Assembly (NCBI GenBank): GCA_963575745.1
Contig: CAUYUJ010019115.1
Location: 700,500 to 764,499 of the forward strand
Origin: Prorocentrum cordatum
Taxonomy: Eukaryota; Sar; Dinophyceae; Prorocentrales; Prorocentraceae
Length of the DNA stretch: 64,000 nucleotides
Reading direction: 5' to 3'
Shown here in pieces: positions 8,940 through 19,224 of the stretch. The notes under the pieces were generated by a model that worked only from the letters and a program-made list of their open reading frames with translations, was not told where the DNA came from and did no database searches. A program made the translations under genes and the position numbers. Numbering within the stretch: position 1 is the stretch's first letter; every line of letters starts with the position of its first letter.

Positions 8940-10290
8940 ACCTCGTAGCCTGCGAGGGCGCTCCCGTGGCCTGGTCGCCCGTCGCTGGTGGCGCCGGTGG
9001 GGCCGCCGACTGCGGCGGAGCAGCCGCGGCCGCTGGAGGTGCCTGCGATTGCGCCTGGGGCTGAGCTGGCACCGCTCCGACCTCTGGAGGCGCTGGCTGC
9101 GCCTGCTGCGCCTGCTGCTATTGCTGCTGGTCCGCCTTCGGGAGCTCCGTCGCCGCCGGCTGCGGTGCCCGTCGCCCCCTCGACCTCTCTGGGGCCGTCT
9201 TCGTAGCCCAGGGGGGCCCGTCGCCGACAGCAGTGGCCCCTCGTCTGCCTGTCGCGCCTCAGGTTGCCGTCTAACTGTCCGAGCGCGATCGATCCCCCGA
9301 GGGGTCGCCGGCAAGTGCTCCTGGGACTTGTCCGACCTGCCGACCCAGATTCCGCGGTCTCACAGCGCCGTCCTCCGGTGAATCCGCGATGCGCTGGCCG
9401 CGCAATCCGATGCAGCGCCGTCTCGCCGAAGTTGCAGGGCGCGCCAGTTGCTGCCGCGCGCGTGGGCTGTCCTCCAGCTCGCCGCGAGGACCTCTCGTGC
9501 AGCCGCCCGGCGCGTCGCGTCGCCCAGGGCCAGGTCGGCGTGCCCGCCGTCGCCCTGGAGCCGTAGCGCTTCTCGAGGTCCAGCTTGAGAACTCGCGTCT
9601 GGCCCTATCTTCGCCGCTGCCCTCGCTGGGTTGGTTCGACTGGCTGCTGTGCTTCGGGGTCAGCTCTGGCGCGATCGTGCCCGCCAGCTCGCCTGCCGCC
9701 CCGCGCGGGGTTGCCTCGGTCGCCTGCTCGGTATCAGTCCTGACCCTGCACTTGCCATTTTCGAGCCGCTGCGCGAATGACTTGGCGCCTGCAATCGCGC
9801 GCGGGGATGCCGCCTGCGAGGGGCGCGGGGCGACCTTCGCCGCGCTCGTGTCCGAGCTGGGCGCCGCGAGCATCGCATATGTCCTTGGTCTGAATGGGAT
9901 CGCCCACCTCGTCGCCCGTCTTGCAGCGGCCGAAATCGTGGCGTCTGGGGCCTTGGGCGCCGCTAGTAAATGCGTGAGGCGATGCTACCTCTCCTCCTCC
10001 GCGCTCGGGGTCTTCGGCGCGGGGGGCTGGCTCGCCTCGACGGGGTCGTGCTTGGTGCCGGGCTGCTCCTTGACATCCAGCCTGTGCCCCGCCTCCGCCG
10101 CGGCGCGCCTGTGGGCAGCCTCTGCCGCAATGGGCCGCTCCCGCAATCCTGTCTTGGCCCCGTAGATGGGCGCGCGCAGCTCTCGCGATCGCATCCTAAG
10201 CGCGCTTGCCGGGCTGTCCGCGGCGAGAGCGGGGGCCTTCGCTGGTTGCCCCGCCGCTCCGCGGCGGCGGCCGGCCCCGGCGGGGCCAGC
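8940..10290 (-). other. Poorly preserved middle of the copia element
   Basis: Integrase (HHCC zinc finger and DDE core) should lie here, but I find neither. The minus strand has long Arg/Ala/Ser/Pro-rich open stretches in all frames because of high G+C. Either the region is deleted and replaced or it is too diverged to read. Confidence 0.4.
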
Positions 10291-10299
10291 GGATGCGAT

Positions 10300-10572
10300 G
10301 AGGGGCCTGGGGCTGTTCCGCTCGAGCTCGAGCTGCGCGCCGCGGTGGCCCTTGGTCAGGTAGGGTCCGTCCTCGAGGCTGAGGTTGAACCTGGGGCCGT
10401 ACCTGAGCAGCTTGCCCATGCTCGGCAGGTCGTCAATCGCGTCGGCGACGAGGAAGCCCGCCGTCGCCTTGATGACCTCCTGCGTCGTTATCTCCGCGCC
10501 GCGCAGACCTGCAACGGGCTGCGGTCTCTGCTGAACGCCCAAGATCCTCGGAGCGCCGACTGCGCCGTTCAC
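10300..10572 (-). pseudogene. Copia segment between protease and integrase
   Basis: TTQEVIKATAGFLVADAIDD, then LPSMGKLLRYGPRFNLSL, DGPYLTKG, and LELERNS resemble the copia stretch after protease (vadv.kPL.SvgklvkdG..v.f......yl.....g..i.l...). No DSGA protease active site is preserved upstream in a single frame. This is the only readable part of the pol 5' region. Confidence 0.5.
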
Positions 10573-11030
10573 TGGGGCCTCGGGGGCGAACTTGCGCCTG
10601 CAGAGGTGGCCGTCGCTGCCGCTGTCGATCGGGGCGGGGCCGCCGACGTTCGCCGCCCCGTCGCGCGCCGCCGAGGCCGCGAAGACCCGGCCGTCGGGCG
10701 CGCCGGCTCAGCCGCCCGCCGCTGCCCGCGCGTGGCCTCGGTCTGGGCGCGTGCCCAAGTAGCGCGCTGGCTCGTGCGTTGTCCGAAACTGCTTCGTCGC
10801 TCTGGTCCGCCTGCTCTGCTACGATCGCCTCCCGCGCCGTGAGAGACTGGGAGACCTCGATGCCCGACTCCCTGTCCTTTGCCCGCTTGTCCTGCGGGCT
10901 CAGGATGAACTGTGGCCTTGCCGCCCGTCTGTTGCCTGTGCGCTCGTGCTCTATCTTGAGCTGCCGCCGCGCCTCCAATCCGTTCTCGCCCGATAGCTCG
11001 GCCGCTCCCGTGGCTTGCCATCGCGCCGCG

Positions 11031-11340
11031 TCATGGGCGAGCGCCGCGGTCTCGCGCTTGCCTGCTTCGCTCGGTCATCGAACGCGTCGTTCGCGAGAGG
11101 GCCCCTGCGCGGCGCTGCGCCGTCTCCGTTGTCAGGTCCTCGAGGCCGAGCAGCGCGGTGTAGGCCTCTACTCTGAGACTCCAATCTCCCCGCTTCTCGT
11201 CGGTGCCGTCGAAGTGCCGGGGCCGCGCGTCGGCGCGCGCGTCGACCGCCTTAATTGCCGCCATCTGTGGTGCAGACTCGGCGCCGCGGAAGCCCGCTGC
11301 AGGGGCGCGGAAGAGTGGCGAACGATATTCGCCCCCGTGG
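11031..11340 (-). pseudogene. Copia gag-like fragment
   Basis: About 80 codons are readable: PQMAAIKAVDARADARPRHF, DGTDEKRGDWSLRVEAYTAL, LGLEDLTTETAQRRA. The F.G......W......Y pattern is that of copia-type gag (UBN2-like) N termini. It begins about 25-40 bases inside the candidate primer-binding site, the expected place for gag. A frameshift near 11040 moves the continuation (ARRQLKIEHERTGNRR, KRAKDRESGIEVSQSL) into another frame. Confidence 0.6.
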
Positions 11341-11346
11341 GCTCGG

Positions 11347-11365
11347 GGCCCGAGCTCCGCTACCA
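11347..11365 (-). promoter_or_regulatory. Candidate retrotransposon primer-binding site
   Basis: Immediately after the LTR-like end (...CCACA), the minus strand reads TGGTAGCGGAGCTCGGG. Retroelement PBSs begin TGG, complementary to the tRNA CCA end. TGGTAGC.GAG is close to the complement of initiator Met tRNA ends in several eukaryotes, but the source tRNA in this organism is unknown to me. Confidence 0.5.
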
Positions 11366-11477
11366 TGTGGCGAAGTCGATTGATGACTCTATCATGCTTT
11401 GGCCAATGGGGCCTGCCGTGCTCGCTGCAGTGCCCGCGCAACAATCTCCCTCGTGCCCGCGGGGATTTCCCGCCCCA
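11366..11477 (-). mobile_element. 5' LTR-like end of the Ty1/copia element
   Basis: See 6519-6630: 85/112 identical, same orientation, TG...CA bounded. Its inner edge abuts the candidate primer-binding site with no spacer. Confidence 0.6.
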
Positions 11478-11639
11478 GCGAAGCCGCTTCAACGCGAGGG
11501 CCCAACGCCGCAAGATAGCGGGGACAGCCACCGAATGATTTTGCCAACGGCCGGCAAGGAGGACTATCAAGGTTTGACCTCGATCGTGATGAGGGGCAGG
11601 GAAGAAGGCAAAACAGGCGGATGAGGAACGACGCGGGCA

Positions 11640-12920
11640 CAACGGAGCAAAATGAATATTTGCATGATGGTCTGCGTAGTGGGAGCGGGAGGAAGATGTC
11701 GAGGAGCGGTGCGTCGGGGAATCGCATGCGCATCAGGGGCGGAAAGGGGCAAGGGCGAGAATAAGGAGGAACGGGGACATGTAGGAACCAGAGTTATTTG
11801 GATTCGAGTCGCCAGCGTCGCAAACTTCGGCATGTGTTCCCAAGTCTGGCACTGATTCGTTATTGTGTCCAGCCTGGGCTCGGCGCGAATGCCGCGTTTG
11901 ATAAGACGCTGTTGCTCGATCGCTGCTGCCTTATGCTCTATCACTCCCTGTTCGTTTATGCTTTGTTATATTCATGTCTGGTGCTTTCCTGTGGCCAACT
12001 TTGCGTCAGATCGCATGTTGTGTGTGATGGGGCGTCGTTGACCGGTCGCGGCTGTGTTCTTCTGTCTTCAACTCTGTTATCTACCCTGGTATTTTTTGTT
12101 CTGTTTCGTCATGTAATTGACGGGGTGGCATTTGCCTGCCACGTGTGATGCGTCGTCCAGTCGCTCGTTGCTGCGCTTGTCTGCTTCTAAGGCCAGCCTC
12201 ACCTCGGAGCGCGCGTCTCTGACTCTGGCGCTTCTATTTTCTGTATCTCTACCGTGCATTCGATTTTGGACAATGCGAGCACATTAGATTCTGTTTTGCT
12301 CAGCTATGCACTCTTCAATACGCTAGATCCCACTCAGCCCTGATATGATGTGATGCGTGCAACTCTTTTGTATAACATATTACTCCACAGCCGCATGCGG
12401 CTTCATGCACTGATATATTTCCCGTGGTGGTCAATAATGTTCGTTTGTGTGTTGGGTAGCTTTCGATTACGTAGGCTATCATACCGTCTATGTTACAATC
12501 CTATTAGAACAGCTGTCTTGTTTTACGTTGCCATGTTGGCGTTAAATTCCTACTTCGACCTTGCGCCCCAATGAACGTGCTTATGTACTACAATCATATT
12601 CGCACGTCCGTGATCTTGCAGTCTCATCATGTGTGATCTGTTATGCTAGTATCAGATACTTTGCGATGTTGCTGTCGGGCGTTTGCGCTCTCATTGTCCG
12701 AAGAGCCACTAAGCAACACTTCTGTCTACGAGTCTCAGTTCAGTTCTGCTAGGCTGTCTGCGACTCTTGTTTGTGACTTGCATTATGACGTGCTGTTTTC
12801 GGGCGCTCGCATTTTTACCTAACAGCGAAGACTGATAGGCTTCTAATGGGGTCAAAAGAGAGCATCTGATGACTCCCCAGGGGGGCCAGACAGGCGAGGG
12901 CCGGGCTCGTTTTAAGCAAA
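11640..12920. other. Less G+C-rich region without genes
   Basis: Composition changes sharply towards A+T, with degenerate TGTTATGC/CTATGTT-like words. Short ORFs are Cys/Tyr/Leu-rich without motifs. Similar DNA occurs at 14090-14300 and 15600-16400. Confidence 0.5.
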
Positions 12921-12924
12921 CAGT

Positions 12925-13320
12925 CGCACACTTCGTGCTCTTCGACCTCCCAGAACTCCATTCCCGGGCCACATTTTGAATGCCCGGAACCAACTGTAAG
13001 CCACTTCGCGCTCTTCGACTTCCCAGAACTCCATTCCCGGGCCACATTTTGGATGCCAGGAGCCAGCTGTAGGCCACTTCGTGCTCTTGGACTTCCCAGA
13101 ACACCATTCCCGGGCCACATTTTGGATGCCCGGAGCCAACTGTAAGCCACTTCGTGCTCTTGGACTTCCCAAAACTCCACTCCCGGGCCACATTTTGAAT
13201 GCCCGGAGCCAACTGTAAGCCACTTCGTGCTCTTCCACTTCCCAGAACTCTGCTCCTGGGCCACATTTTGAATGCCCGGAGCCAACTGTATGCACTTCGT
13301 GCTCTTCACTTCCCAGACTT
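12925..13320. repeat. 73-bp tandem repeat, about 5 copies
   Basis: CCCGGGCCACATTTTG recurs at 12963, 13036, 13109, 13182 and (as CCTGGGCC) 13255, a constant 73-bp period. Because 73 is not a multiple of three, the frame rotates, and all three minus-strand frames stay open (145-185 codons each). It ends about 35 bp before the SL-like sequence at 13355. Confidence 0.92.
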
Positions 13321-13354
13321 CCAAGACTCATCATCTTCATCATCATCATCGTCC

Positions 13355-13375
13355 CCGTAGCCTTCTTGGCTACAG
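13355..13375 (+). other. Diverged spliced-leader relic
   Basis: CCGTAGCCTTCTTGGCTACA plus G matches the SL consensus at 17 of 21 positions with no gap. It lies 57 bases before the ATG of the 13433 ORF, on the same strand. Confidence 0.6.
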
Positions 13376-13432
13376 CCCTGCTTTCGAAGATTTCCTTTCA
13401 AAGGAACTGCGCAGCGCCTACTGCACACCTTA

Positions 13433-13954
13433 ATGCCAGGACATGCTGATAGTTCTCGGTCTGGCGGCGGTGCTTGTGACCCTGCTGCATTGAGCAGCGG
13501 TGCTCCTCAGCCTGCGGCAGGGAACAGCGCTGCTCCTCAGCGTGCTGCATTGAGCAGTCCTCTGCAAACGCTCGTCGAGCACGTGAAGCAGTTCGGCCGG
13601 ATACCGAAGCGAAATAAAGGAACGTCCGAACAAAAACTGGCCGAAAACAAGTTGGCCAAACGTTTCTCGGACCATCGCGACCGCATCCCCAAAGACATTT
13701 TGCATGAACTGCGGGCCCTGGGCTGTGCTGATCAGCAGACGGAGACCCAGGAGCTCAAGCGGAAGCAGAAGACCGAGGAGCTCATGCAGCAAAAGCGAGA
13801 CAAGACCGAGGAGCTCATGCAGCAAGTGCGAGACCCCGGCCGCCACCTGAAAGAGTGTGCCGGGCGTAGCCTCGCAGAGCGGCAGCTGGCAGAGAAAGTC
13901 CGGAAAGTCCGGTGCCATTTCTATTACTTCTGCCTCTGCTATTGCTGCTGCTAG
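13433..13954 (+). CDS. Small basic/coiled-coil protein with a helicase-associated-like G.-P--- block
   Basis: 173 codons. After an Ala/Ser/Gly-rich leader, residues about 43-95 read TLVEHVKQFGRIPKRNKGTS, EQKLAENKLAKRFSDHRDRI, PKDILHELRAL. This pattern (small helix, FGR.P+......E..La..l...R....p..i..EL..L) resembles the short helicase-associated-type repeats that I recall as common in dinoflagellate predicted proteins. It then has a duplicated KTEELMQQ(K/V)RD unit, predicted coiled coil. The last ~20 residues (CHFYYFCLCYCCC) come from ACTGCN repeat DNA and are probably not native, so the 3' end may be an intron, truncation or frameshift. The SL-like sequence upstream suggests it is a retroposed mRNA copy. 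The function is unknown. Confidence 0.5.
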   Translation: MPGHADSSRSGGGACDPAALSSGAPQPAAGNSAAPQRAALSSPLQTLVEHVKQFGRIPKRNKGTSEQKLAENKLAKRFSDHRDRIPKDILHELRALGCADQQTETQELKRKQKTEELMQQKRDKTEELMQQVRDPGRHLKECAGRSLAERQLAEKVRKVRCHFYYFCLCYCCC

Positions 13955-14299
13955 TGTAACTATTGCTACTGCAACTACTGGCAATGCCACTGCGACTGCC
14001 GCTGATGTTGCCACTGCGACTGCCACTGCGAATCCGTATGCGACTGCGAGAACACCAGAATTCTACAACAGCACTCTTACATGAATACAACAGGCAATGT
14101 TTCCAACTATGCTTCTACACATCGCTGTTAGGTTGCTTTGCCGGGATAAGTCTTCTGCAAGTATGCTGCTTTCTGCTATGTTATGTTTTGGTCGTTTCTT
14201 TGGTGATGGCTGTAGTACAAAAATATGCGATGCCCCATTGTTCTATGATGTATTGATACGGTACGCCCCACTCGGTCACAGCATGCTTTGTTGTGCTAT

Positions 14300-14300
<1 letters not shown>
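13940..14300. repeat. ACTGCN-rich repeat grading into A+T-rich spacer
   Basis: Degenerate GCNACTGCN hexamers at about 13955-14050, then TGCTATGTT-like words. No gene. Confidence 0.6.

Positions 14301-14302
<2 letters not shown>

Positions 14303-14337
<35 letters not shown>
14303..14337. repeat. (TA)n microsatellite
   Basis: An uninterrupted TA run immediately left of the C-rich cassette. Confidence 0.95.
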
Positions 14338-14379
14338 GAGAGAGCGTGATCCACCGCCGCTTTACTGTGGAAAATTGCC

Positions 14380-15510
14380 GCCCTTTTCCTCCGGAGCCCG
14401 GGGTTCCCCCCCCTCCGACAATCCCCCCCCCCCCCCCCTGCTGGACCCCCCCCCCTTCCCCCCGGCACCACCCCCCCTCCTCCCCTAAGCCCCCCCCCCC
14501 CTATGGAAAACCGGGGGGGGTCACTACCGGTTCGAACCCCCCCCCTCGAAAACCGGAGGTTCTACCGCTGCTGGCGGAAAACCGTGGGGGTCCACTGCCG
14601 GTTCGAACCCCTCCCCCCCCTCCGGAAAACCGGGGGGGGTCACTACCGGTTCGAACCCCCCTTCCCCTCCCTCGAAAACCGGAGGGGGGGGTCACTACCG
14701 GTTCGTCGCCACAAACGTCCCCCTACCACCGTCCTCACCACATCCCCCACTGTTGTTCCCAACGCCACTGTCCTCACCACCACTGTCCCCGCTGGTTCCA
14801 CCACCGCCCCTACTGTCCCCACCAGTGCCACCACCACTGTCGCACTGTCCCAACTGTCCCCACCACTGTTCCCACCACGGCTCCACTCTCCCAACTTTCT
14901 CCACGGCCCCAACCACTGCCCGACTATCCCCACTGTCCCCACTGTCCCACTGACTCCTCCGCTGTCCCACTGAGCTGTCCCACTGTTCCCACCACTGTCC
15001 CCGCTGTCCCCACCACTGTCCCCACTGTACCTCTGTCCCATTGTCCCACCGCCATTCTCGCCACCGCCTTCACCACTGTTCCCACCACCGCTGTACCCTC
15101 CACTGTCCTAGTGTTTCCACCACATTCCCACTGTCCCCACACCGTTGTCCCCACCGCCACCGTCCCCACCACTGCCCCACTGTCCCCACTGTTCCCACCA
15201 TTGTCTTCACCATTGTCCCCGCCACTACCGTCCCCACCACTGTCCCACTGTCCCCACCACTGTCCCGCTGTCCCCTCACCACTGTCCCCGCCACCACCGC
15301 CCCCACCACTGTCCGCACCCCCCCTCGGTTTTCGAGGGGGGGGGTGGGAGGGGTTCGAACCGGTAGTGACCCCCCCGGGTTTTCGGTTCGAAGGGGGGGG
15401 GGGTTCGAACCGGCAGTGACCCCCCCCCTTTTCGTGATGAACTGGGAGGGGGGGGGAGGGGTTCGAACCGGTAGTGACCCCCCCCGGTTTTCCACCAGCA
15501 GCGGTATAAC
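14380..15510. repeat. C-rich cassette with inverted arms around a CACTGTCCC minisatellite
   Basis: Left arm (about 14515-14705): several copies of GGGTCACTACCGGTTCGAAC followed by C runs and TCGAAAACCGG. Right arm (about 15320-15500): the reverse complement of the same units. TACCGCTGCTGGCGGAAAAC at about 14561 is matched by its complement GTTTTCCACCAGCAGCGGTA at about 15487 with one mismatch. The core (about 14710-15310) is degenerate CCCCACCACTGT / CACTGTCCC repeats. The 440-codon Pro-rich ORF across it is an artefact. Confidence 0.8.
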
Positions 15511-15516
15511 ACCACA

Positions 15517-15592
15517 CACACATACATACATACATACATACATACAAACATACATACATACATACATACGTATATATACATATATATACATA
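15517..15592. repeat. (CATA)n microsatellite
   Basis: CATA/CACA tetranucleotides directly right of the C-rich cassette. Confidence 0.95.
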
Positions 15593-15599
15593 GTTGCTA

Positions 15600-16450
15600 T
15601 GCTGCGCTGTCTTCTGGTAAATTGTTCTGTCCCGTCCAACACTGCTATGACTTGCCATGTTCAGATATGCTGTGTTATGTTGCGAAGTGTGCGCTGTGTG
15701 TGCTGTTCCAACTCGGTTATACCATCCATGGTCAATTATGGTAGATACGTGTACGTCGCGCGACACTTGTTGCCGCGGTGGTATCTGACGATCGACCGCC
15801 ATGTTGTGTACTTTAACATGCAGTTCTGGTGTACTATGTTCAGCCACGTATTTTCACATTATGGTTTGTTTTCTTATGCTGTGAGCTGTTTTGTGATGTT
15901 GTATTTTGTTCGACCCTAGTATGTCTTGGTATGATATGGTATGCTATGTTCGGGTGCGTTATGCCATGCCCAATTCATCCTATTTTACTGTCGTCTGTTA
16001 TTTTACTGATTCGCACCTGAATTGCTGTATTTGTTGATCTCTTATACTCGTTGCCACAGTGGTCGCAAATCCAAAACAATTATTGACTACTATGTCAGTG
16101 AATGTCTCTGTATGCTATCATCAGTTCTGGCCCGATGCGTCATCGTATGATTTCTCGTATTATGCTGTCGTAATGGGATGCAATGCTGTTAGGCTATCGT
16201 AACATATCTCGTGGCATATCACGGCATCGTATGTTCTGTCATGACGTGCTATAACATGTTGTGTTCGGAACTCGCGGTTCTGTTACACTATGTGATGTCA
16301 TACTTTTTTGTGCCCCTGTATATCACAATATGCTTGTTGTGGTATGGGTGCCCGGTTCTGCTGTGTCCTTGGTTTGTATTATTTCTGATTCATTGTTCAT
16401 GCGTCGTTACGCTTGGGCGGTGTGACGCCAATACGTCTCCTTCTCGGGGC
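15600..16450. other. A+T-richer region without genes
   Basis: Degenerate TATGCTATG/TGTTATG words, with the same composition as 11.8-12.8 kb. The ORFs are Cys/Tyr/Val-rich without motifs. Confidence 0.5.
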
Positions 16451-16461
16451 TGTCTGGTATG

Positions 16462-16640
16462 CAACGCAGGGTGTCGTCATTCGACGAAGACCCGAGATGG
16501 GAGACAAAGGGATTCCCGGGATTCTGTGGGGTTTCGTGACGGCGGTATGGTGTCGCCATTCGTCCAGGACGCGAGGCGGGATACTCAGGGACTCCTGGGA
16601 TCCTGTGGCGTCTGGCGACCGTGGTGTGCAGGGTGGGTAG
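16462..16640 (+). repeat. Two-copy ~88-bp direct repeat
   Basis: GGTGTCGTCATTCGACGAAG ... GGGATTCCCGGGATTCTGTG recurs as GGTGTCGCCATTCGTCCAGG ... GGGACTCCTGGGATCCTGTG. Confidence 0.75.
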
Positions 16641-16975
16641 ACGGGAATTCTGTTCTTAAACCTAACAGCCCCAACCTGTCGGGTGTAGCATCGCATAGGT
16701 GGAGGAGGACTGAACAGAAAGGAGGAATGAGAGATGATAGAGGCAAGCAAGGTTCGCGAGTGCCACATCCGACATCCTACCCTCCATCCCACACGACCCA
16801 GACGCACCCACACCCTTCACACAAACACGTCACGACTCTGCTCGTCTTGGGGACCAGCGGCATGGCATAAACCTCCTTAGTGTAATGATGCTGTCTTGAC
16901 GCCGGTGAGGATGAGGATGAGCATGCGGATATTCATAAGCAAGAGCATGATGATGAAGCGGGGGGGGGGTGGGGT
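16640..16975. other. Unassigned spacer
   Basis: No motif or repeat recognised. Confidence 0.4.
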
Positions 16976-17110
16976 GGGAGAGCGAGAGAGAGAGAGAGAG
17001 AGAGAAAGAAAGAGAGAGAGAGAGGGTGAAAGACAGATAGAGAGAGAGAGAGAGAGCGATGTATTGACAGAGAGAGAGAGAGAGGGGGAGAGAGAGAGAG
17101 AGAACAAAAC
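16976..17110. repeat. (GA)n microsatellite
   Basis: GAGAGA runs with a few interruptions. Confidence 0.95.
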
Positions 17111-18366
17111 AAAGAGAACGGATGATGCAGATAACGATGAAGGGCAGCAGGACGGCAATGATGCCGAGACTGATCAAAAGGAAGATGACGTAGGACGACG
17201 TGGTGGGGGGAGACGCAGGGGACGAAGCACCCGAGACTTCGGGGCCTCGACCATGGACGCCGGCTGGGGCTGCTTCTCCTGAGGCCAGCGCCCAGCGCTC
17301 TCTCCGCCGGCCGGAGAGGAAAAGGAAAAGGGAATGGGGCGGGGGGGATAGGAACGGGGGGGGGGAATGGAGGGAATGAAACAGAGGAGGTGGGGAGAAG
17401 GGGGGGGAGCACCTGCTCCCCATCGTCGTCCTCCTCCTCCTCCTCCTCCTAGTGCCCCTGGCCAGGCGCAATGGACCTCCACACGCCGCAACAAATTCTG
17501 AACCCATAGGGTTGGATCCCGAGGCGCCATTCGCTCGCCCCCCACGGGTGATGAGGGAGGGGAGGGGGGGGGGCGGAGGAGGACCAGTGTGCTGAGAAGG
17601 GAGAGGAGGAATAATAGTAACGAGGGCGACGCCCAACACCAGCGCCCGCCGCTCCTCCCTGCTCCCTCCCTCCCAGACCCACCGTCCTCACACTGCCCCC
17701 TCCCTATCCCTCCCCCCCCTCCCTCCACACTTCCCCCCTCCCCCCCTAAAACTCTCTCTCTCTCTCTCTCTCTCCCTTCTCCACCTCCCCCTACCTCCTC
17801 CCCTTTTCTCTCTTCTGGTTAATTTGGTCCACCCCCTACGCTCTTCATCCTCCACCCTCCTCCTCTCCTCCGCCTCCGCCTCCGCCTCCTCCATCACACT
17901 CCCCTGTCCCTCATACCTCTCATCCATCCCACCCCCCCCGCTCATCCCCCCCGATTGTTCCCTCCTCTCCCCTCCCTCCCCCATCTCCTGCAAGCCCCTC
18001 CTCCCGCCTCTCGTCTTCCTCTTCCTCCCCGCTGCTCCCCGCCCTCCTCTCCCTGCCCCCGCTCGGTGCCTCCTCCGGCTGCACGTCCGTCGTGGGGCTC
18101 TCCGTGGGCGGTGGCACGTAGGGCGTGCCCAGCGAGGGCAGGAAGACGTGAGCAAGGAAACCTTCGAGGCGTGTGCGGAGGGGCATGTCTCCATTGAACT
18201 CCGCCTGGCAGAGAGGGGTGCAGAAATGGGCGGGGGGGTGGGGGAAGATGGACTGGAGCAGGGGGATGGGGGGCTGACAAGACAGATGAGGGAGGAGGGA
18301 GAACTCTCCTCTTCCCGCTCTTCCTAATGCGGAGGGAGGGGGCGAGGAGGCCATCTAATAACAAAC
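17111..18366. other. G-rich then CT-rich low-complexity region
   Basis: Long G tracts (17340-17580) change to C/CT tracts (17640-18060). One minus-strand stretch (about 18230-18060) reads AEFNGDMPLRTRLEGFLAHV, FLPSLGTPYVPPPTESPTTD. It looks coding-like but has no recognisable family. Confidence 0.45.
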
Positions 18367-19035
18367 TTTTCCCCAAACGGTGCTTGCACTTAGTGGTTTG
18401 TACTTCTGTGATAAGAAATTGACCTGGAACTCGTTCTGGCGGCTATGTGCTCGACGTCGCCGCCCCGTCGCCGCCCGTCGTTTGGGCGGGACTGCTGGTC
18501 TGGCGGCCATGTCTTCGCCGTCGCCGCCCCGTCGCCGCCCGTCGTCCGGGCTTTGTTTCGCATTGCAATCCAATCGGTTGCAATGCAACCCGTTGCGATC
18601 CAATCGATTGTTCACACCACACGTATGGGTGGTCCTATCACATATATGTCACACCATAGCTCGCACGACATAAATCACATCACACATTTTAGTATTTTGT
18701 TCTATATATATGCATCTGTATAGCACCCCCTCCAGGATTATCACCTCCCGATTTCGTGTGGCAAATCCACACATGAATTTGCCCCATTGTCCATCCTAGC
18801 TATGAACCCATACCATCCCAACCCAACAGGTATCGAGGTGATGATGCTGGACGGGTCCAAAAACGTATATTACAACCGCATATCTTGCATAACGTGTATT
18901 GTTTCCCATACATTGCACAACGTATATTGCACCACATGTACTGCACGGCATCTATAGCTCTACATATATTGACCACACATACTCCTTCAAACAGACTGCA
19001 CCACATCTAGTGCACCACACAGGTTGCTAGACACA
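18367..19035 (-). repeat. M3 cassette, copy 1 (minus)
   Basis: In minus orientation: GTGCAAT-type decamers (about 19030-18870 and 18605-18560), then GACGGGCGGCGACGG units with GGCCGCCAGA (about 18550-18430), then an end reading AAGTGCAAGCACCGTTTGGG (about 18391-18371). The order matches copies at 23.56-24.34 and 52.27-53.08 kb. Confidence 0.75.
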
Positions 19036-19224
19036 CTGTTTGGAGTCCACGCTGGCTAACACTTCCACGACAAACACCCCACACATGATAGCTGCAAAGC
19101 ATCTCGACATTGCAGCGCCACCGCGTCAATTGGAGGAGCCCAGCGGGCAGGCCTGGCGGGTGCCGAACAGCAGCCTGGAGGAGGAAGGGTGACAACAGGA
19201 GGACAACTTATAGACAAGACAACG

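Larger units (their letters stand above)
6519..11477 (-). mobile_element. Decayed Ty1/copia LTR retrotransposon
   Basis: Read on the minus strand, the order is LTR-like end (11477-11366), candidate primer-binding site (11365 downward), gag-like segment, a segment resembling the stretch after copia protease, a poorly preserved middle where integrase should be, reverse transcriptase, RNase H, and LTR-like end (6630-6519). Many frameshifts and stops interrupt it, so it is inactive. The 24% divergence between the two ends fits an old copy. Domain order (RT and RNase H at the 3' side, one DD-type RT) is copia and not gypsy in character. This rests on the RNase H segment (YRSRAGALL..DRADCQ) and the LHMDD motif. 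Confidence 0.8.

Noticed and set aside
14097-15419. 440-codon Pro/His/Thr ORF
   Set aside because: Translation of the CACTGTCCC minisatellite and C runs.
17100-17200. Hydrophobic membrane-segment ORF on the minus strand
   Set aside because: Ile/Val/Leu arise from GAT/GAC-rich repeat DNA. The same pseudo-membrane segments recur at 3.5-3.7 and 34.9-35.1 kb.
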